A stretch of DNA of 43,162 bases, taken from assembly GCA_964534175.1 (NCBI GenBank), contig CAZHNS010000022.1, positions 1 to 43,162 on the forward strand, given 5' to 3'. The translations under genes and the position numbers were made by a program. Source of the stretch: JAFGHJ01 sp964534175 (GTDB lineage Bacteria > Hydrothermota > UBA3072). The notes below the pieces were generated by a model. The model was not told the origin of the DNA. It saw only the letters and a program-made list of their open reading frames with translations, and ran no database searches. Below, piece after piece: positions 8,901-16,675 of the stretch (positions are counted from its first letter, which is position 1; each line of letters starts with the position of its first letter).

Positions 8901-8977
8901 CTGCGGGTGTTTATTTCTTTGTAATGAAAGCCGATAATAGGGTGTTTCCGCCGGAAAAGTTTATACTAATTAGATAA
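5936..8977 (+). CDS. Secreted gingipain-like peptidase C25 with C-terminal sorting tail
   Basis: A 1013-residue exported cysteine protease. The N-terminal hydrophobic stretch MILIFLTLSNWVSL looks like a short signal peptide. Residues about 40-210 resemble the C25 propeptide. The catalytic domain spans about 230-580: NYIGHG holds His437 and SVGCRVGDF holds Cys471, a His-Cys spacing of 34 as in gingipains. FSEAAMTAG and HIFGDPSLQLR complete the family pattern. Then come carboxypeptidase-regulatory/Ig-like modules (about 590-920). The last 65 residues (FIVFDALGRKI ... FSAGVYFFVMKA) resemble a type A T9SS sorting domain, implying outer-membrane secretion and anchoring. It is monocistronic with its own promoter. 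Substrate unknown; it could be a surface-processing sortase-like (PorU-like) or a nutritional protease. Confidence 0.87.
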   Translation: MILIFLTLSNWVSLQSNNTKNIQCDVSGNGYENTSIEFTIPGFYLDTVVIDGKGYSGISMPGVVDYIRKGYPRLPRIAKSVIITDDKAMKLRVIREEGIRIKALPVMPSKGNILRSVSPASVPYTFSDFYSSRDVFPAEVTGISEPFIMRDFRGVTVYVNPVRYDASSGELIVLKKLVVEVYSEGFSLSNIKSSSGKKYISPSVENLYKDFFINYSQEKLRYDMIEEDAGRMIIICADQYIPEMDSFLIWKRRKGIPTDLYSLSSVGSDTASIRNFIQNHYDSLGVTFCLLVGDGDELPPLVGNVGRAFGEDADPVYAYTDGDDYYPDLFIGRFSSNGGEADNIRNQVMRSVRYERNPEDGGDWYNRGLMVASDESDDYDSIMDKDRCEWLKDTLINNISPYFTYTSIDSSYDPWGSVSLISSVINSGVSIVNYIGHGYRYGWQSGGGFYVNNIENLTNYWMLPHVISVGCRVGDFKNYDCFSEAAMTAGTPEAPTGFIVTLGPTIDQTWIPPCIGQEGAVNLLAHYQANTAGGIYFNGLCYMIEQYGGDTCDFGVEIAQTWHIFGDPSLQLRTDVPREFRVDKVLANFLDSLVCGVNVYEEDSITPVENAMVSFCSKENSLLASGYTNSAGHYKFKLDSTNFIQGEYVYLTVTDFNYKPYLDSTTLMSIVFSPESVEVNVPTEVEILTCNGLEVVIDGYGFWACDTTDESGRAIININAPYGGELQVSFFDTSEARLFYKKTLPVFGAMDLSAPSIEASCDEIGVSGGFMPGFSGRIIGSADSLSFSMFIRGAGFDTSFFAPDGFLERDLVFEELGEVEVTLGKTGYNVYQKVFPVINYRGWLEGYVISGADSVNGIKLKVYNAGADTGSIAPVVVISNDNGFYELEDSLLCGYYDVYVAGIGYQSQLYPITVENSSNNVDFTIPPESYSIDLSTLINGNYLEVKYSLPQETNVEFIVFDALGRKITSELEMRNFGNFTQIIDMQDFSAGVYFFVMKADNRVFPPEKFILIR

Positions 8978-9090
8978 AGAAGTATAGAGTTCAAGGTTTC
9001 GAGTTAAAGAAAAATTACTAAACCTGTAATTGCTAGATGTTTAAAAATTGGGGATGCGTGGGGTGAGCTAAAAGCCAATAGCTTGTAATA

Positions 9091-10227
9091 TCAAAAACAA
9101 TAACTGAACATCAAGTAGGTATGGTTGTTATAATCTTTTAAATTATCTGGTAGAGGGGAGTCCAGTTCTATACCCTGACGGATAGCAATGTATGATTTTT
9201 GATTAAATCTTAAGTCAAATCCAAGAACTCCTCTTGTTTCACTGTTTTTCTGTCCGTTTAAATTTCTCCATGATTTTTGCAATCCTAAAGTTAAATCTAT
9301 AAAGTTAGATAGTGAATGATTGTATATTAAACTCAAGCCCATCCATTTTCTTTTATACTCCAATGAATCATTTTTAATATATTCCCAGTTCATCGGAAAG
9401 CTGATTTGAATAGAGCTTCTTCTCGATACTTTTGCTTTTATAAATGGTTCAGCGAAAAGATTATCTACCTTAGCTTTATAATTGAGAGTATCTTCGGGTA
9501 TTGAAATATAAGATGAGTCAAATTTGGAGTAGTTCAACCTCAATCCCGGAGAAATTTTTGGAAAAATATAGTAGTAAATGGTATTTTTTAACCCCATACC
9601 GCCGAACTCACCACGTCCTATTTGTTCATCATTTTCTAGAAAATTCTTCTTTGCCGTAATTGTTTTATAATACCTATAATACAAATCCGCCTGACTACTG
9701 TTGACGCACCCTTGAAGCTCTAGGTTTATAGGTAATCTGGTATAAGGATCTTCTAAGTTTGAAGATTCCCTATGCGATATAAGACGATTATGGTCAAATT
9801 CATGTATAACTAGATTTAGAAAATGATTGTTTTTAGTACTCTCCCAGTATCCCAGTCCCATTCCAATATATTTTTTGTTGTGAGAAGACCCTGGTGAAAA
9901 AAAGAGAGAGAAAGAAAGTGGTGTTCCGGCATTTTCTTCCGGTATCCATCTGAGCTTAAATAGATGTTTTTCAGTTTTCATATCATAATCTGTTTCCTTA
10001 TATAAATTGTATTCGAAGACTATTTTTGAAAAAAGAGGTATCCATATTTTTGCTCTGTAGCTTTCATGCAAATTCTCTGAATCACGTGAACCGAGTGTTG
10101 TTTGAATTCCGTTTTTACTATGTAGATACCGAAATTCTTCTTCTATAGGAATAAGGGAAAAGCTTCTATCCATTAAGTAAAGAGTGTTATCATCGCCCAG
10201 AAGAGAAAGTAAAAAAAATAATATCAT
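9091..10227 (-). CDS. Predicted outer-membrane beta-barrel protein, unknown function
   Basis: I do not recognise a named family. The 378-residue protein begins with a short hydrophobic segment (MILFFLLSLLG) that can act as a signal. Nearly all the rest consists of alternating polar/aromatic strands such as LYYRYYKTITAK and NTIYYYIFPKISPGLRL, typical of outer-membrane barrels. It ends in Phe (FSYCF), the usual C-terminal BAM recognition residue. The ATG overlaps the nadC stop (ATGA), so it is the last gene of uvrB-nadC-barrel, although its role is unrelated to theirs. It might be a porin-like or surface structural protein; nothing shows a substrate. Confidence 0.65.
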   Translation of the reverse strand: MILFFLLSLLGDDNTLYLMDRSFSLIPIEEEFRYLHSKNGIQTTLGSRDSENLHESYRAKIWIPLFSKIVFEYNLYKETDYDMKTEKHLFKLRWIPEENAGTPLSFSLFFSPGSSHNKKYIGMGLGYWESTKNNHFLNLVIHEFDHNRLISHRESSNLEDPYTRLPINLELQGCVNSSQADLYYRYYKTITAKKNFLENDEQIGRGEFGGMGLKNTIYYYIFPKISPGLRLNYSKFDSSYISIPEDTLNYKAKVDNLFAEPFIKAKVSRRSSIQISFPMNWEYIKNDSLEYKRKWMGLSLIYNHSLSNFIDLTLGLQKSWRNLNGQKNSETRGVLGFDLRFNQKSYIAIRQGIELDSPLPDNLKDYNNHTYLMFSYCF

Positions 10228-11036
10228 TTAAGCAGGAGAGAGATATCTATGGATTTATAGGAGTGAGTTAAAACTCCCACTGAAATATAGTCCACTCCTG
10301 TTTTTGCGATTTTTTCTACGTTTTCAAGTGTTACGTTGCCTGAATATTCAACTAAGATATTTTTTTCTTTTGCCAAAGCTACCGACTTTTTTGCTTCTCC
10401 TATAGGCATATTATCGAGCAATAAATGTTTTGCACCGTTCTCTATGGCTTCTTTAACTTCCCCGATATTTTGCACTTCTATTTCTCCCTCTATTAAAGAC
10501 AAAGCCTTCTTGATTCCTCCGGCGATTTTTATATGGTTTTCCTTTATTAAAACTTTATCATATAAGCCTATTCTGTGGTTGCTTCCTCCGCCCATTCGTA
10601 CGGCATATTTTTCAAGATATCTTAATGTGGGAGTGGTTTTTCTTGTGTCCAATATCGCTGTTTTACTGTTTTTTATTTTATCGACAAACTTTTTGGTATA
10701 GGTGGAAATTCCGCTTAATCTTTGCACAAAATTTAAAGCTACCCTTTCTCCTGTTAATATAGCTCTTGTATTTCCCTTAATGTGGATTATTTCCTGCGGT
10801 TCGAGCCATACACCTTCACTTGCAAGAATTTCCGTTTTTACTTTACCTAATTCTTCGAATATCCACCTGATTATTTCTAACCCGCAGAGAACCGCCTTTT
10901 CTTTTGTTCTAATTATTCCTTCTGAAGTGTGTGTTTTTGGTGCTATATGTTGTGTCGTTAAATCAGCCCTGCCTATATCTTCCGCTAGAGCTTTTTTTAT
11001 TAGTGGCAGAACTTTTTCTTTCTTTAATTTGGTCAC
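10224..11036 (-). CDS. nadC: Nicotinate-nucleotide pyrophosphorylase (quinolinate phosphoribosyltransferase)
   Basis: Converts quinolinate and PRPP to nicotinate mononucleotide in de novo NAD synthesis. The 270-residue sequence shows LAEDIGRADLTT, the central NFVQRLSGISTYTKKFVD, the PRPP/quinolinate residues in DTRKTTPTLRYLEKYAVRMGG and NHRIGLYDKVLIKENHI, and the C-terminal YISVGVLTHS. The start is GTG at 11036, set by GGAGG a few nt upstream, which lies within uvrB codons. The gene therefore overlaps the uvrB 3' end by 74 nt. nadA and nadB are not in the window. Confidence 0.95.
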   Translation of the reverse strand: MTKLKKEKVLPLIKKALAEDIGRADLTTQHIAPKTHTSEGIIRTKEKAVLCGLEIIRWIFEELGKVKTEILASEGVWLEPQEIIHIKGNTRAILTGERVALNFVQRLSGISTYTKKFVDKIKNSKTAILDTRKTTPTLRYLEKYAVRMGGGSNHRIGLYDKVLIKENHIKIAGGIKKALSLIEGEIEVQNIGEVKEAIENGAKHLLLDNMPIGEAKKSVALAKEKNILVEYSGNVTLENVEKIAKTGVDYISVGVLTHSYKSIDISLLLK

Positions 11037-13023
11037 GGATTATCCTCCTGATTTCATCCCTTATTTTTGCGGCTTTTTCAAATTCCAATTTCTCGGCACT
11101 CTGTTTCATTTCACTCCTAAGCTTCTCGATTATCTCTATTCTTTCTATTTCTGAGGAGAATTTTTCAGGTATTTTTAAATCTATAATTGTTTCTATGTCT
11201 TCCTTCTTTTTTTCTCCTGCGACTGCTGTTGTCATCATTATCTGTTCACGTGTTTTTTTTATGCTTTCGGGTATAATATTATATTTTTTATTATATTCAA
11301 GTTGAATATTCCTTCTTCTATTAATTTCTTTTAAAGCGTTCTTGATTGCAGCCGTTTCTTCTTCCGCGTAGAGTATAACTCTGCTGTTGATATTACGCGC
11401 CGCTCTTCCTGCTGTTTGTATTATAGATGTTTCAGAACGAAGAAAACCAGCTTTATCAGCATCGAGAATCGCGACCAGTGCTACCTCAGGAAGGTCGAGA
11501 CCTTCTCTTAAGAGATTTATTCCTACCAGTACGTCAAAATCACCCAGACGCAGACCTCTTAAGAGTTCCATTCTCTCGGGAGCGTCTATTTCTGAATGTA
11601 AATATTTTACTTTTAATCCTACATCTATCAAGTACTCGGTTAGTTCTTCGGACATTTTTTTAGTTAACGTGGTGACCAGTATTCGATGACCCTTTTCAAC
11701 TTCTTTTTGTATTTCTTCTATAAGGTCATCGATTTGGTTCTCTGTTTTTCTTATCTCGATTGGAGGATCGACAATTCCTGTAGGTCTGACCAGCTGTTCG
11801 GTTATTTTTCTGTTTGATATATTTATTTCCCATTCTTGTGGAGTTGCTGATGTGTAGATAACTTTATCGGTTTTTTGCTGAAATTCCTCAAAATCGAGCG
11901 GTCTGTTGTCCAGAGCCGAAGGGAGTCTGAAGCCATATTCTACAAGAGTTTCTTTTCTCGATCTATCTCCATGGTACATTCCTCTTATCTGGGGGATAGT
12001 CCGGTGGGATTCATCTATGATTGTAAGAAACTCGTCCGGGAAATAGTCTATAAGTGTATATGGAGGCTCGCCTTCTTCTCGCATAGATAAATATCTGGAA
12101 TAATTTTCTATCCCTGAGCAGAAACCGATTTCGCGTAAGAATTCAATATCATATTTTGTTCTGCTTTCTATTCTTTGTGCTTCTATGTATTTTTCATGAT
12201 CCAGAAAGTATTGAACCCTTTCTTCCATTTCTTTTTCTATTTTTTCTATTGAATTTAGAACTCTTTCTTCAGGTAACACGAAATGGTGGGCAGGATATAT
12301 ATGAAGTTCGTTTATTTCTTCTATTCTTTTTGAGCTTATAGGGTCTATAGAAGATATTCTTTCTAACTCGTCTCCGAAAAATTCTATTCTATATCCTTTA
12401 AACTCGTAAGACGGAAATAAATCAATTATGTCACCTCTTACTCGGAAGTTACCCTGTTCAAATTCGATATCGTTACGCTTGTATTGATTCGAAACAAGTT
12501 TCTTTATTAATTTATCTCTCGATATTTGCATGCCGGTTGAAATTTTTATTAATTGCTTTTTGAAATCGGCTGGGGAACCAAGTCCATATATACACGAAAC
12601 AGAAGCTATAATTATGACATCTTTTCTTTCGAGAAGAGAAGTCGTTGCTTTCATACGCAGGCGTTCTATCTCTTCGTTTATAGACGCATCTTTTTCTATA
12701 TATGTATCGCTTTCGGGAACATAGGCTTCCGGTTGATAATAATCGTAATATGAAACGAAATATTCGACAGCGTTTTCCGGAAAAAATTGTTTAAACTCGC
12801 CGTATAATTGGGCCGATAGCGTTTTGTTGTGTGAAACAATTAACGTAGGTACCCCAAGTTTTTCTATAACATTTGCCATTGTAAATGTCTTTCCCGAGCC
12901 TGTTACCCCCAGTAAAGTTTGGTGCTTTTTACCTTTTTGGATACCTTTCAGGAGGTTTTCGATAGCCTCAGGCTGGTCTCCTGTTGGTTTGTAAACTGAA
13001 GTGAGTTTGAAATTATTTCGCAT
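10963..13023 (-). CDS. uvrB: UvrABC system protein B
   Basis: DNA damage-recognition helicase of nucleotide excision repair. From Met at 13023 it is 686 residues. Visible: Walker A GVTGSGKTFT, the beta-hairpin FVSYYDYYQPEAYVP, ASVSCIYGLGSP, the DExH-like TIIDESH, motif III YTSATP, the C-terminal helicase motifs DVLVGINLLREGLDLPE and QTAGRAARN, and a UvrA/UvrC-binding UVR helix pair near 635-670 (LEFEKAAKIRDEIRR). The frame stays open 25 codons further upstream, but that extension is not family-like. The chosen ATG also sits 5 nt after a -10-like box, matching the leaderless pattern here. Its tail overlaps nadC by 74 nt. Confidence 0.95.
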   Translation of the reverse strand: MRNNFKLTSVYKPTGDQPEAIENLLKGIQKGKKHQTLLGVTGSGKTFTMANVIEKLGVPTLIVSHNKTLSAQLYGEFKQFFPENAVEYFVSYYDYYQPEAYVPESDTYIEKDASINEEIERLRMKATTSLLERKDVIIIASVSCIYGLGSPADFKKQLIKISTGMQISRDKLIKKLVSNQYKRNDIEFEQGNFRVRGDIIDLFPSYEFKGYRIEFFGDELERISSIDPISSKRIEEINELHIYPAHHFVLPEERVLNSIEKIEKEMEERVQYFLDHEKYIEAQRIESRTKYDIEFLREIGFCSGIENYSRYLSMREEGEPPYTLIDYFPDEFLTIIDESHRTIPQIRGMYHGDRSRKETLVEYGFRLPSALDNRPLDFEEFQQKTDKVIYTSATPQEWEINISNRKITEQLVRPTGIVDPPIEIRKTENQIDDLIEEIQKEVEKGHRILVTTLTKKMSEELTEYLIDVGLKVKYLHSEIDAPERMELLRGLRLGDFDVLVGINLLREGLDLPEVALVAILDADKAGFLRSETSIIQTAGRAARNINSRVILYAEEETAAIKNALKEINRRRNIQLEYNKKYNIIPESIKKTREQIMMTTAVAGEKKKEDIETIIDLKIPEKFSSEIERIEIIEKLRSEMKQSAEKLEFEKAAKIRDEIRRIIRDQIKERKSSATNKKSSSGRYRQG

Positions 13024-13028
13024 ATAAA

Positions 13029-13057
13029 AAAATAAAACATGTTTTACTTTTCCGCAA
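13029..13057 (-). promoter_or_regulatory. Possible leaderless promoter of uvrB operon
   Basis: On the minus strand TTGCGG (13057-13052), a 17-nt spacer, then TATTTT (13034-13029), 5 nt before the uvrB ATG. The -35 box is weaker than in the other promoters, so this is tentative; no ribosome site is present. Confidence 0.4.
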
Positions 13058-13069
13058 GGACTTAATCTA

Positions 13070-13160
13070 AAATCAGCCACAAAGGCACTAAGACACAAAG
13101 CCCAACCCCACCCATTTGTTTTGTTTGTTTTTTTCTAAAACCTAAGACCCAAAACCTAAA
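13070..13160. repeat. Phrase-like intergenic repeat cluster between uvrB and the UPF0316 gene
   Basis: Contains GCCACAAAGGCACTAAGAC (CACAGAG-type family, matching the reverse complement of 5858-5886) followed by CTAAAACCTAAGACCC at 13135-13150 (CCTAA family). Located in the divergent gap between uvrB and the plus-strand gene at 13229. Confidence 0.7.
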
Positions 13161-13228
13161 ATTTTTATGGGACTGGCGGAAATTATTGTCTTGTATATAA
13201 TACTTTTTATTAAAAGGAGTGTTTTAAG

Positions 13229-13774
13229 ATGGAAGGAAGTTCTTTTTTTGATACATGGATATTTTTATGGGTAATATTGCCACTCTTGATATTTTGTTCA
13301 AGAGCAATTGATGTATCTTTGGGTACTATACGTATAATCTTTGTCTCAAAAGGGCAGCGTTTTTTGGCTTCGCTGTTAGGTTTTTTTGAAATTCTTGTCT
13401 GGATTATTGCTATTACCAAGATTATGCAGAATATAACGAATTTCTTTTATTATATAGTCTATGCTGGAGGCTTTGCTGCTGGTATTTACTTTGGTATACT
13501 TATCGAGGAACGGCTTGCGCTCGGTTTGGTAAGCATACATGTCTTTACTGCTAAAGATGCTAATAAATTGCTTAAAAAGCTTAGAGAAAAGAATTATGGA
13601 GTAACCAGCAGAATTGCTCGAGGTGAGACAGGAAAAATAGATGAATTATTTACCGTAGTTAACAGAAAAAATCTTTCGTCTGTTTTGAAAATTTTAAGAG
13701 AATATGATAAAGAAGCCTTTATATCAGTTGAAGATGTTAGGCTGGTCAGAGGCGGAATCTTCCCCCATAGATAG
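13229..13774 (+). CDS. UPF0316 family membrane protein (DUF5698/DUF2179)
   Basis: A 181-residue protein with three predicted membrane helices (about 10-30, 42-62 and 66-88) followed by a soluble ACT-like DUF2179 domain (about 105-172, with GVTSRIARGETGKIDELFTVVNR). The N-terminal SRAIDVSLGTIRIIFVSKGQ motif is characteristic of the UPF0316 family, whose function is not established; DUF2179 domains may bind small ligands. AAAGGAGTG precedes the ATG, and a TATAAT box lies at 13196-13201 without a clear -35, so this gene has a real leader. It converges on the malic enzyme gene, only 11 nt away. Confidence 0.85.
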   Translation: MEGSSFFDTWIFLWVILPLLIFCSRAIDVSLGTIRIIFVSKGQRFLASLLGFFEILVWIIAITKIMQNITNFFYYIVYAGGFAAGIYFGILIEERLALGLVSIHVFTAKDANKLLKKLREKNYGVTSRIARGETGKIDELFTVVNRKNLSSVLKILREYDKEAFISVEDVRLVRGGIFPHR

Positions 13775-13785
13775 TATTACGCAGT

Positions 13786-15138
13786 TTATAGCAAAGGTTT
13801 TTTTATCAAACCTTCCTTGATTTGTAATTCTGTTTGTTTTCTTGAATTACCGATTAATTCTTCTGCGCTTTTTCTTAACTGTTTTTCGCTTAAATTTATT
13901 CTGGCTATTCCCTGTTCGATTGCTTTAAGTCCGACGGCAACAGCTTCGTTTATAAATACTTCCCATTCATCCATTGTTGGAACTATATAGTCTTCTCTAA
14001 GCCCCTTTTCTTCGGCAGTTTTTGCAACCGAATAAGCGGCTGCTATCGTCATTTCATCCGTTATGGTTTTTGCATTTACATCGAGCGTTCCCCGGAATAT
14101 TCCCGGAAAACCGAGAGAATTATTTATTTGATTCTCGAAGTCGGAACGTCCTGTTCCGACTATCCTTGCCCCTGCTTCTTTTGCTTCCCAAGGCCAGATT
14201 TCCGGAACCGGATTTGCTACCGCAAAAACGATTGCATCCCTATTCATTCCAAAAATCCACTCTTTTTTGATTGTTCCGGGAACAGGTTTCGAGGCCGCCA
14301 CCATGACATCTGTACCTTTTAATGCTTCTTTCGTATTTCCCTTTTTATTATCTCCATTTGTTTTGCAGGCAAGTTCCCATTTGTAAGGATTGTATTCCTT
14401 ATTTTTCTCCAGGTCTTCGCGTCCTTTATGGAGAATTCCCTTGCTGTCGGTTACCACAACATTTTTTTCTTTTGCTCCGGCTTTAAATAATATTCTGCAG
14501 AGTGCCACATTCGCGGCGCCCGCACCTATAATAGAGAATTTTGCTTTATCTAAATCTTTTCCAACAAGTTTTAATGCGTTAATAATCCCTGCGAGTTCTA
14601 TCGATGCAGTTCCCTGCTGGTCATCATGCCATACGGGAATGTCTAATTCTTCCCTGAGTCGGTCTAAAATGTAAAAACATTTAGGGTTTTCGATATCTTC
14701 AAGATTAATTCCACCGAATCCAGGAACAATTATTTTAACCGTTTCAATAAATTTCTCGGGTTCTTTTGTATCCAAAACAATCGGAAAAGCACTTACGCCT
14801 CCGAGATATTTGAATAAAAGGCTTTTCCCTTCCATAACCGGTAGGCTTGCAAGAGGGCCTATATCTCCAAGACCAAGAACTCTTGATCCATCTGATATAA
14901 TTGCGACATTGTTCCACTTATTTGTAAATTTATAAGCAAGCGATGGATCTCTGTTTATCATTCTGCATGGTTCTGCGACACCAGGTGTATACCATATACT
15001 GAAGTCATCCATACTTGTTACGGAACACTTTAAAGAACTTTCAATCTTACCACGGTAATACTCATGCCATTTTGGGGCTATCTTTTGAGGCTCTTCTGCT
15101 TTCTTTATTAATCTTTCGATATCATGGTTGTTTTTCAT
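13786..15138 (-). CDS. Malic enzyme (malate dehydrogenase, oxaloacetate-decarboxylating)
   Basis: Oxidative decarboxylation of malate to pyruvate with NAD(P). N-terminal domain: VTSMDDFSIWYTPGVAEPCR with the catalytic tyrosine, then GLGDIGPLASLPVMEGKSLL and PIVLDT. Metal-binding acidic residues lie in GINLEDIENP and VWHDDQQGTA. The NAD(P) domain contains SIIGAGAANVALCRILF and, later, VFAVANPVPEIWP. I place the start at ATG 15138, which has AAAGGGA at suitable distance, giving 450 residues; an upstream ATG at 15159 has no ribosome site. It overlaps the end of the fumarase beta gene by 17 nt. With the fumarase it forms a fumarate-malate-pyruvate operon. Cofactor preference cannot be read here. 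Confidence 0.93.
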   Translation of the reverse strand: MKNNHDIERLIKKAEEPQKIAPKWHEYYRGKIESSLKCSVTSMDDFSIWYTPGVAEPCRMINRDPSLAYKFTNKWNNVAIISDGSRVLGLGDIGPLASLPVMEGKSLLFKYLGGVSAFPIVLDTKEPEKFIETVKIIVPGFGGINLEDIENPKCFYILDRLREELDIPVWHDDQQGTASIELAGIINALKLVGKDLDKAKFSIIGAGAANVALCRILFKAGAKEKNVVVTDSKGILHKGREDLEKNKEYNPYKWELACKTNGDNKKGNTKEALKGTDVMVAASKPVPGTIKKEWIFGMNRDAIVFAVANPVPEIWPWEAKEAGARIVGTGRSDFENQINNSLGFPGIFRGTLDVNAKTITDEMTIAAAYSVAKTAEEKGLREDYIVPTMDEWEVFINEAVAVGLKAIEQGIARINLSEKQLRKSAEELIGNSRKQTELQIKEGLIKKPLL

Positions 15139-15676
15139 AAAAACTGTTTCCCTTTGCATCCATTGTTACAATTAGGGGTCCGAAATTTTCTGCCTTTAGT
15201 ATCCACACAGCTTCCGGCATTCCCAGTTCTTTAAGAAAATAAACGTTCTCAACTTCTTTTATCGCTTTTGCCGCGAGAGCCCCGGCTCCACCCGTGAAAT
15301 GGGTATATACTGCTCCTGTTTTTTTAAGAGCTTTTAAAGTTTCCTTTCCCATTCCACCTTTACCAATAATTATCTTTACCCCGAATGATGATAAAAATTT
15401 ACGCTCCAAACTCTCCATTCTCGCAGAAGTGGTGGGCCCGGCTGAAACTATTATCCATTTATTCTTTTCTTTTCGAACGATGGGACCACAGTGGAAAAGT
15501 GCCATTCCTTTTGGATTAAAAGGTATTTTTCCTGTCTTCTTTTTTAACTCGAGTATTTTCTTATGTGCCTCGTCTCTGGCGGTAAAAATTTGACCGCTCA
15601 GATAAACAGTATCTCCAACGGATAAATTTTTTATATCTTTTGTAGATAGGGGTGTTTGCAAATGGATCTTTTCCAT
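15122..15676 (-). CDS. Class I fumarate hydratase, beta subunit (C-terminal part)
   Basis: The smaller subunit of a two-subunit iron-sulfur fumarase, or of the closely related L-tartrate dehydratase. The 184 residues begin MEKIHLQTPLSTKDIKNLSVGDTVYLSG, followed by FTARDEAHKKI, FHCGPIV, SAGPTTSARMESLE and IGKGGMGKETL, all typical of this family. The ATG shares one base with the stop of the alpha gene (TAATG), so translation is coupled and subunits are made in equal amounts. The malic enzyme gene overlaps its end. Fumarase is favoured over tartrate dehydratase because of the malic enzyme neighbour. Confidence 0.92.
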   Translation of the reverse strand: MEKIHLQTPLSTKDIKNLSVGDTVYLSGQIFTARDEAHKKILELKKKTGKIPFNPKGMALFHCGPIVRKEKNKWIIVSAGPTTSARMESLERKFLSSFGVKIIIGKGGMGKETLKALKKTGAVYTHFTGGAGALAAKAIKEVENVYFLKELGMPEAVWILKAENFGPLIVTMDAKGNSFYEKQP

Positions 15677-16545
15677 TATATAACTTTTATGGAACCGTTT
15701 TTAGTAAATTTGATTGTTTTCTTTCTGTGAGCCCAGCATTGTAAAACAAGGCCCACCGGAAAAGATGCGGGGTGTCGATGAGCGTATTCAATTTGTACGT
15801 CTAAAACAGTGGTAACTCCTCCCATTCCCATTGGCCCAACACCTGTTTTATTTATAAGTTTTGTTAATTCTTTTTCCATTTTTGCCACTTCTTTTTCTTT
15901 ATGCCTTTCTCCGATTTTACGTAAGAGTGCTTTTTTTGCGAGCTGCATACAGATATCAGCCCCACCTCCTATACCGATTCCGACTATGGTAGGAGGACAT
16001 GGTTTGCCTCCGGCATTTATGATATGTTCTACTATGAGCTTTTTCGCTTTATCGAAGCCTTCACCGGGATTAAGCATCCATAGAGCGCTCATATTTTCCG
16101 ACCCACCTCCCTTCGGTAAAATGTGAATAGTACATTCACTGCCTTTTACCATATTCCAGTTTATATAAGGGATATGCATGCCTGTATTGTCCCCGGAGTT
16201 TTTACCCGTGAAAGGGTCAACTGTATTTGGCCTTACAGGAGTTTCTTTTGTTGCTTTTTTTACTGCGCAGTCGATTATTTTTTTTAAGGAAGAAAGGTAT
16301 TTGAATTCAGTGCCTGCTTCGATGTAGAATGTCATAATACCAGTATCCTGACACATTGGAATACCTTCTCTTGAAGCGATTTTGATGTTTTTTAGGATTG
16401 TTTTCAGTTGTATTTTGGCAAGCCCTTTTTCTTTGGCTTCTGCTTTTTCCAAAGCCTTTATAACATCCTTTGGAAGTTCTGTTTCAGCTTGTTCGATTCC
16501 TTCTTTCAGTATTTCTTCGATATTTTTATTACTTATTCTTGCCAT
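15676..16545 (-). CDS. Class I fumarate hydratase, alpha subunit (N-terminal part)
   Basis: The 289-residue iron-sulfur subunit, interconverting fumarate and malate with the beta subunit. Three cysteines suited to bind the 4Fe-4S cluster are visible: Cys65 (GIPMCQDTG), Cys183 (GGKPCPPTIVG) and Cys199 (GGADICMQL). Other family motifs are PVRPNTVDPFTGKNSGDNTG and NKTGVGPMGMGGVTTVLDV. AGAGGAT upstream of the ATG at 16545 serves as ribosome site and overlaps a perfect palindrome (16552-16565). This is the first gene of the fumarase-malic enzyme operon. L-tartrate dehydratase alpha is the alternative. Oxygen-labile class I enzymes fit an anaerobic lifestyle. Confidence 0.93.
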   Translation of the reverse strand: MARISNKNIEEILKEGIEQAETELPKDVIKALEKAEAKEKGLAKIQLKTILKNIKIASREGIPMCQDTGIMTFYIEAGTEFKYLSSLKKIIDCAVKKATKETPVRPNTVDPFTGKNSGDNTGMHIPYINWNMVKGSECTIHILPKGGGSENMSALWMLNPGEGFDKAKKLIVEHIINAGGKPCPPTIVGIGIGGGADICMQLAKKALLRKIGERHKEKEVAKMEKELTKLINKTGVGPMGMGGVTTVLDVQIEYAHRHPASFPVGLVLQCWAHRKKTIKFTKNGSIKVI

Positions 16546-16551
16546 CTTATC

Positions 16552-16565
16552 CTCTGTATACAGAG
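16552..16565. promoter_or_regulatory. Perfect 14-bp palindrome in the fumarase operon leader
   Basis: CTCTGTATACAGAG, perfectly symmetric, with its fumarase-proximal half supplying the AGAGGA ribosome site. A repressor binding here, or dimerised RNA pairing, could block expression. It sits between the divergent fumarase and hypA genes. Confidence 0.5.
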
Positions 16566-16601
16566 TAATGTATTTGTCCCGAAAGTCAACAAGTTTTTTA
16601 C

Positions 16602-16630
16602 TTGACTTTAGTTAAGAATTAATTTATACT
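16602..16630 (+). promoter_or_regulatory. Promoter of hypA
   Basis: TTGACT at 16602-16607, a 17-nt spacer, TATACT at 16625-16630. The predicted transcript start near 16637 leaves a 39-nt leader with AAAGGAG (16661-16667), so hypA is not leaderless. Confidence 0.75.
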
Positions 16631-16675
16631 CGATTGATTATTTTCTGTTAAGTTAATAAAAAAGGAGTGTTGATT

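Noticed and set aside
13024..13098. 25-residue N-terminal extension of uvrB
   Set aside because: The residues are not UvrB-like, run through repeat words, and lie upstream of the promoter-like boxes.
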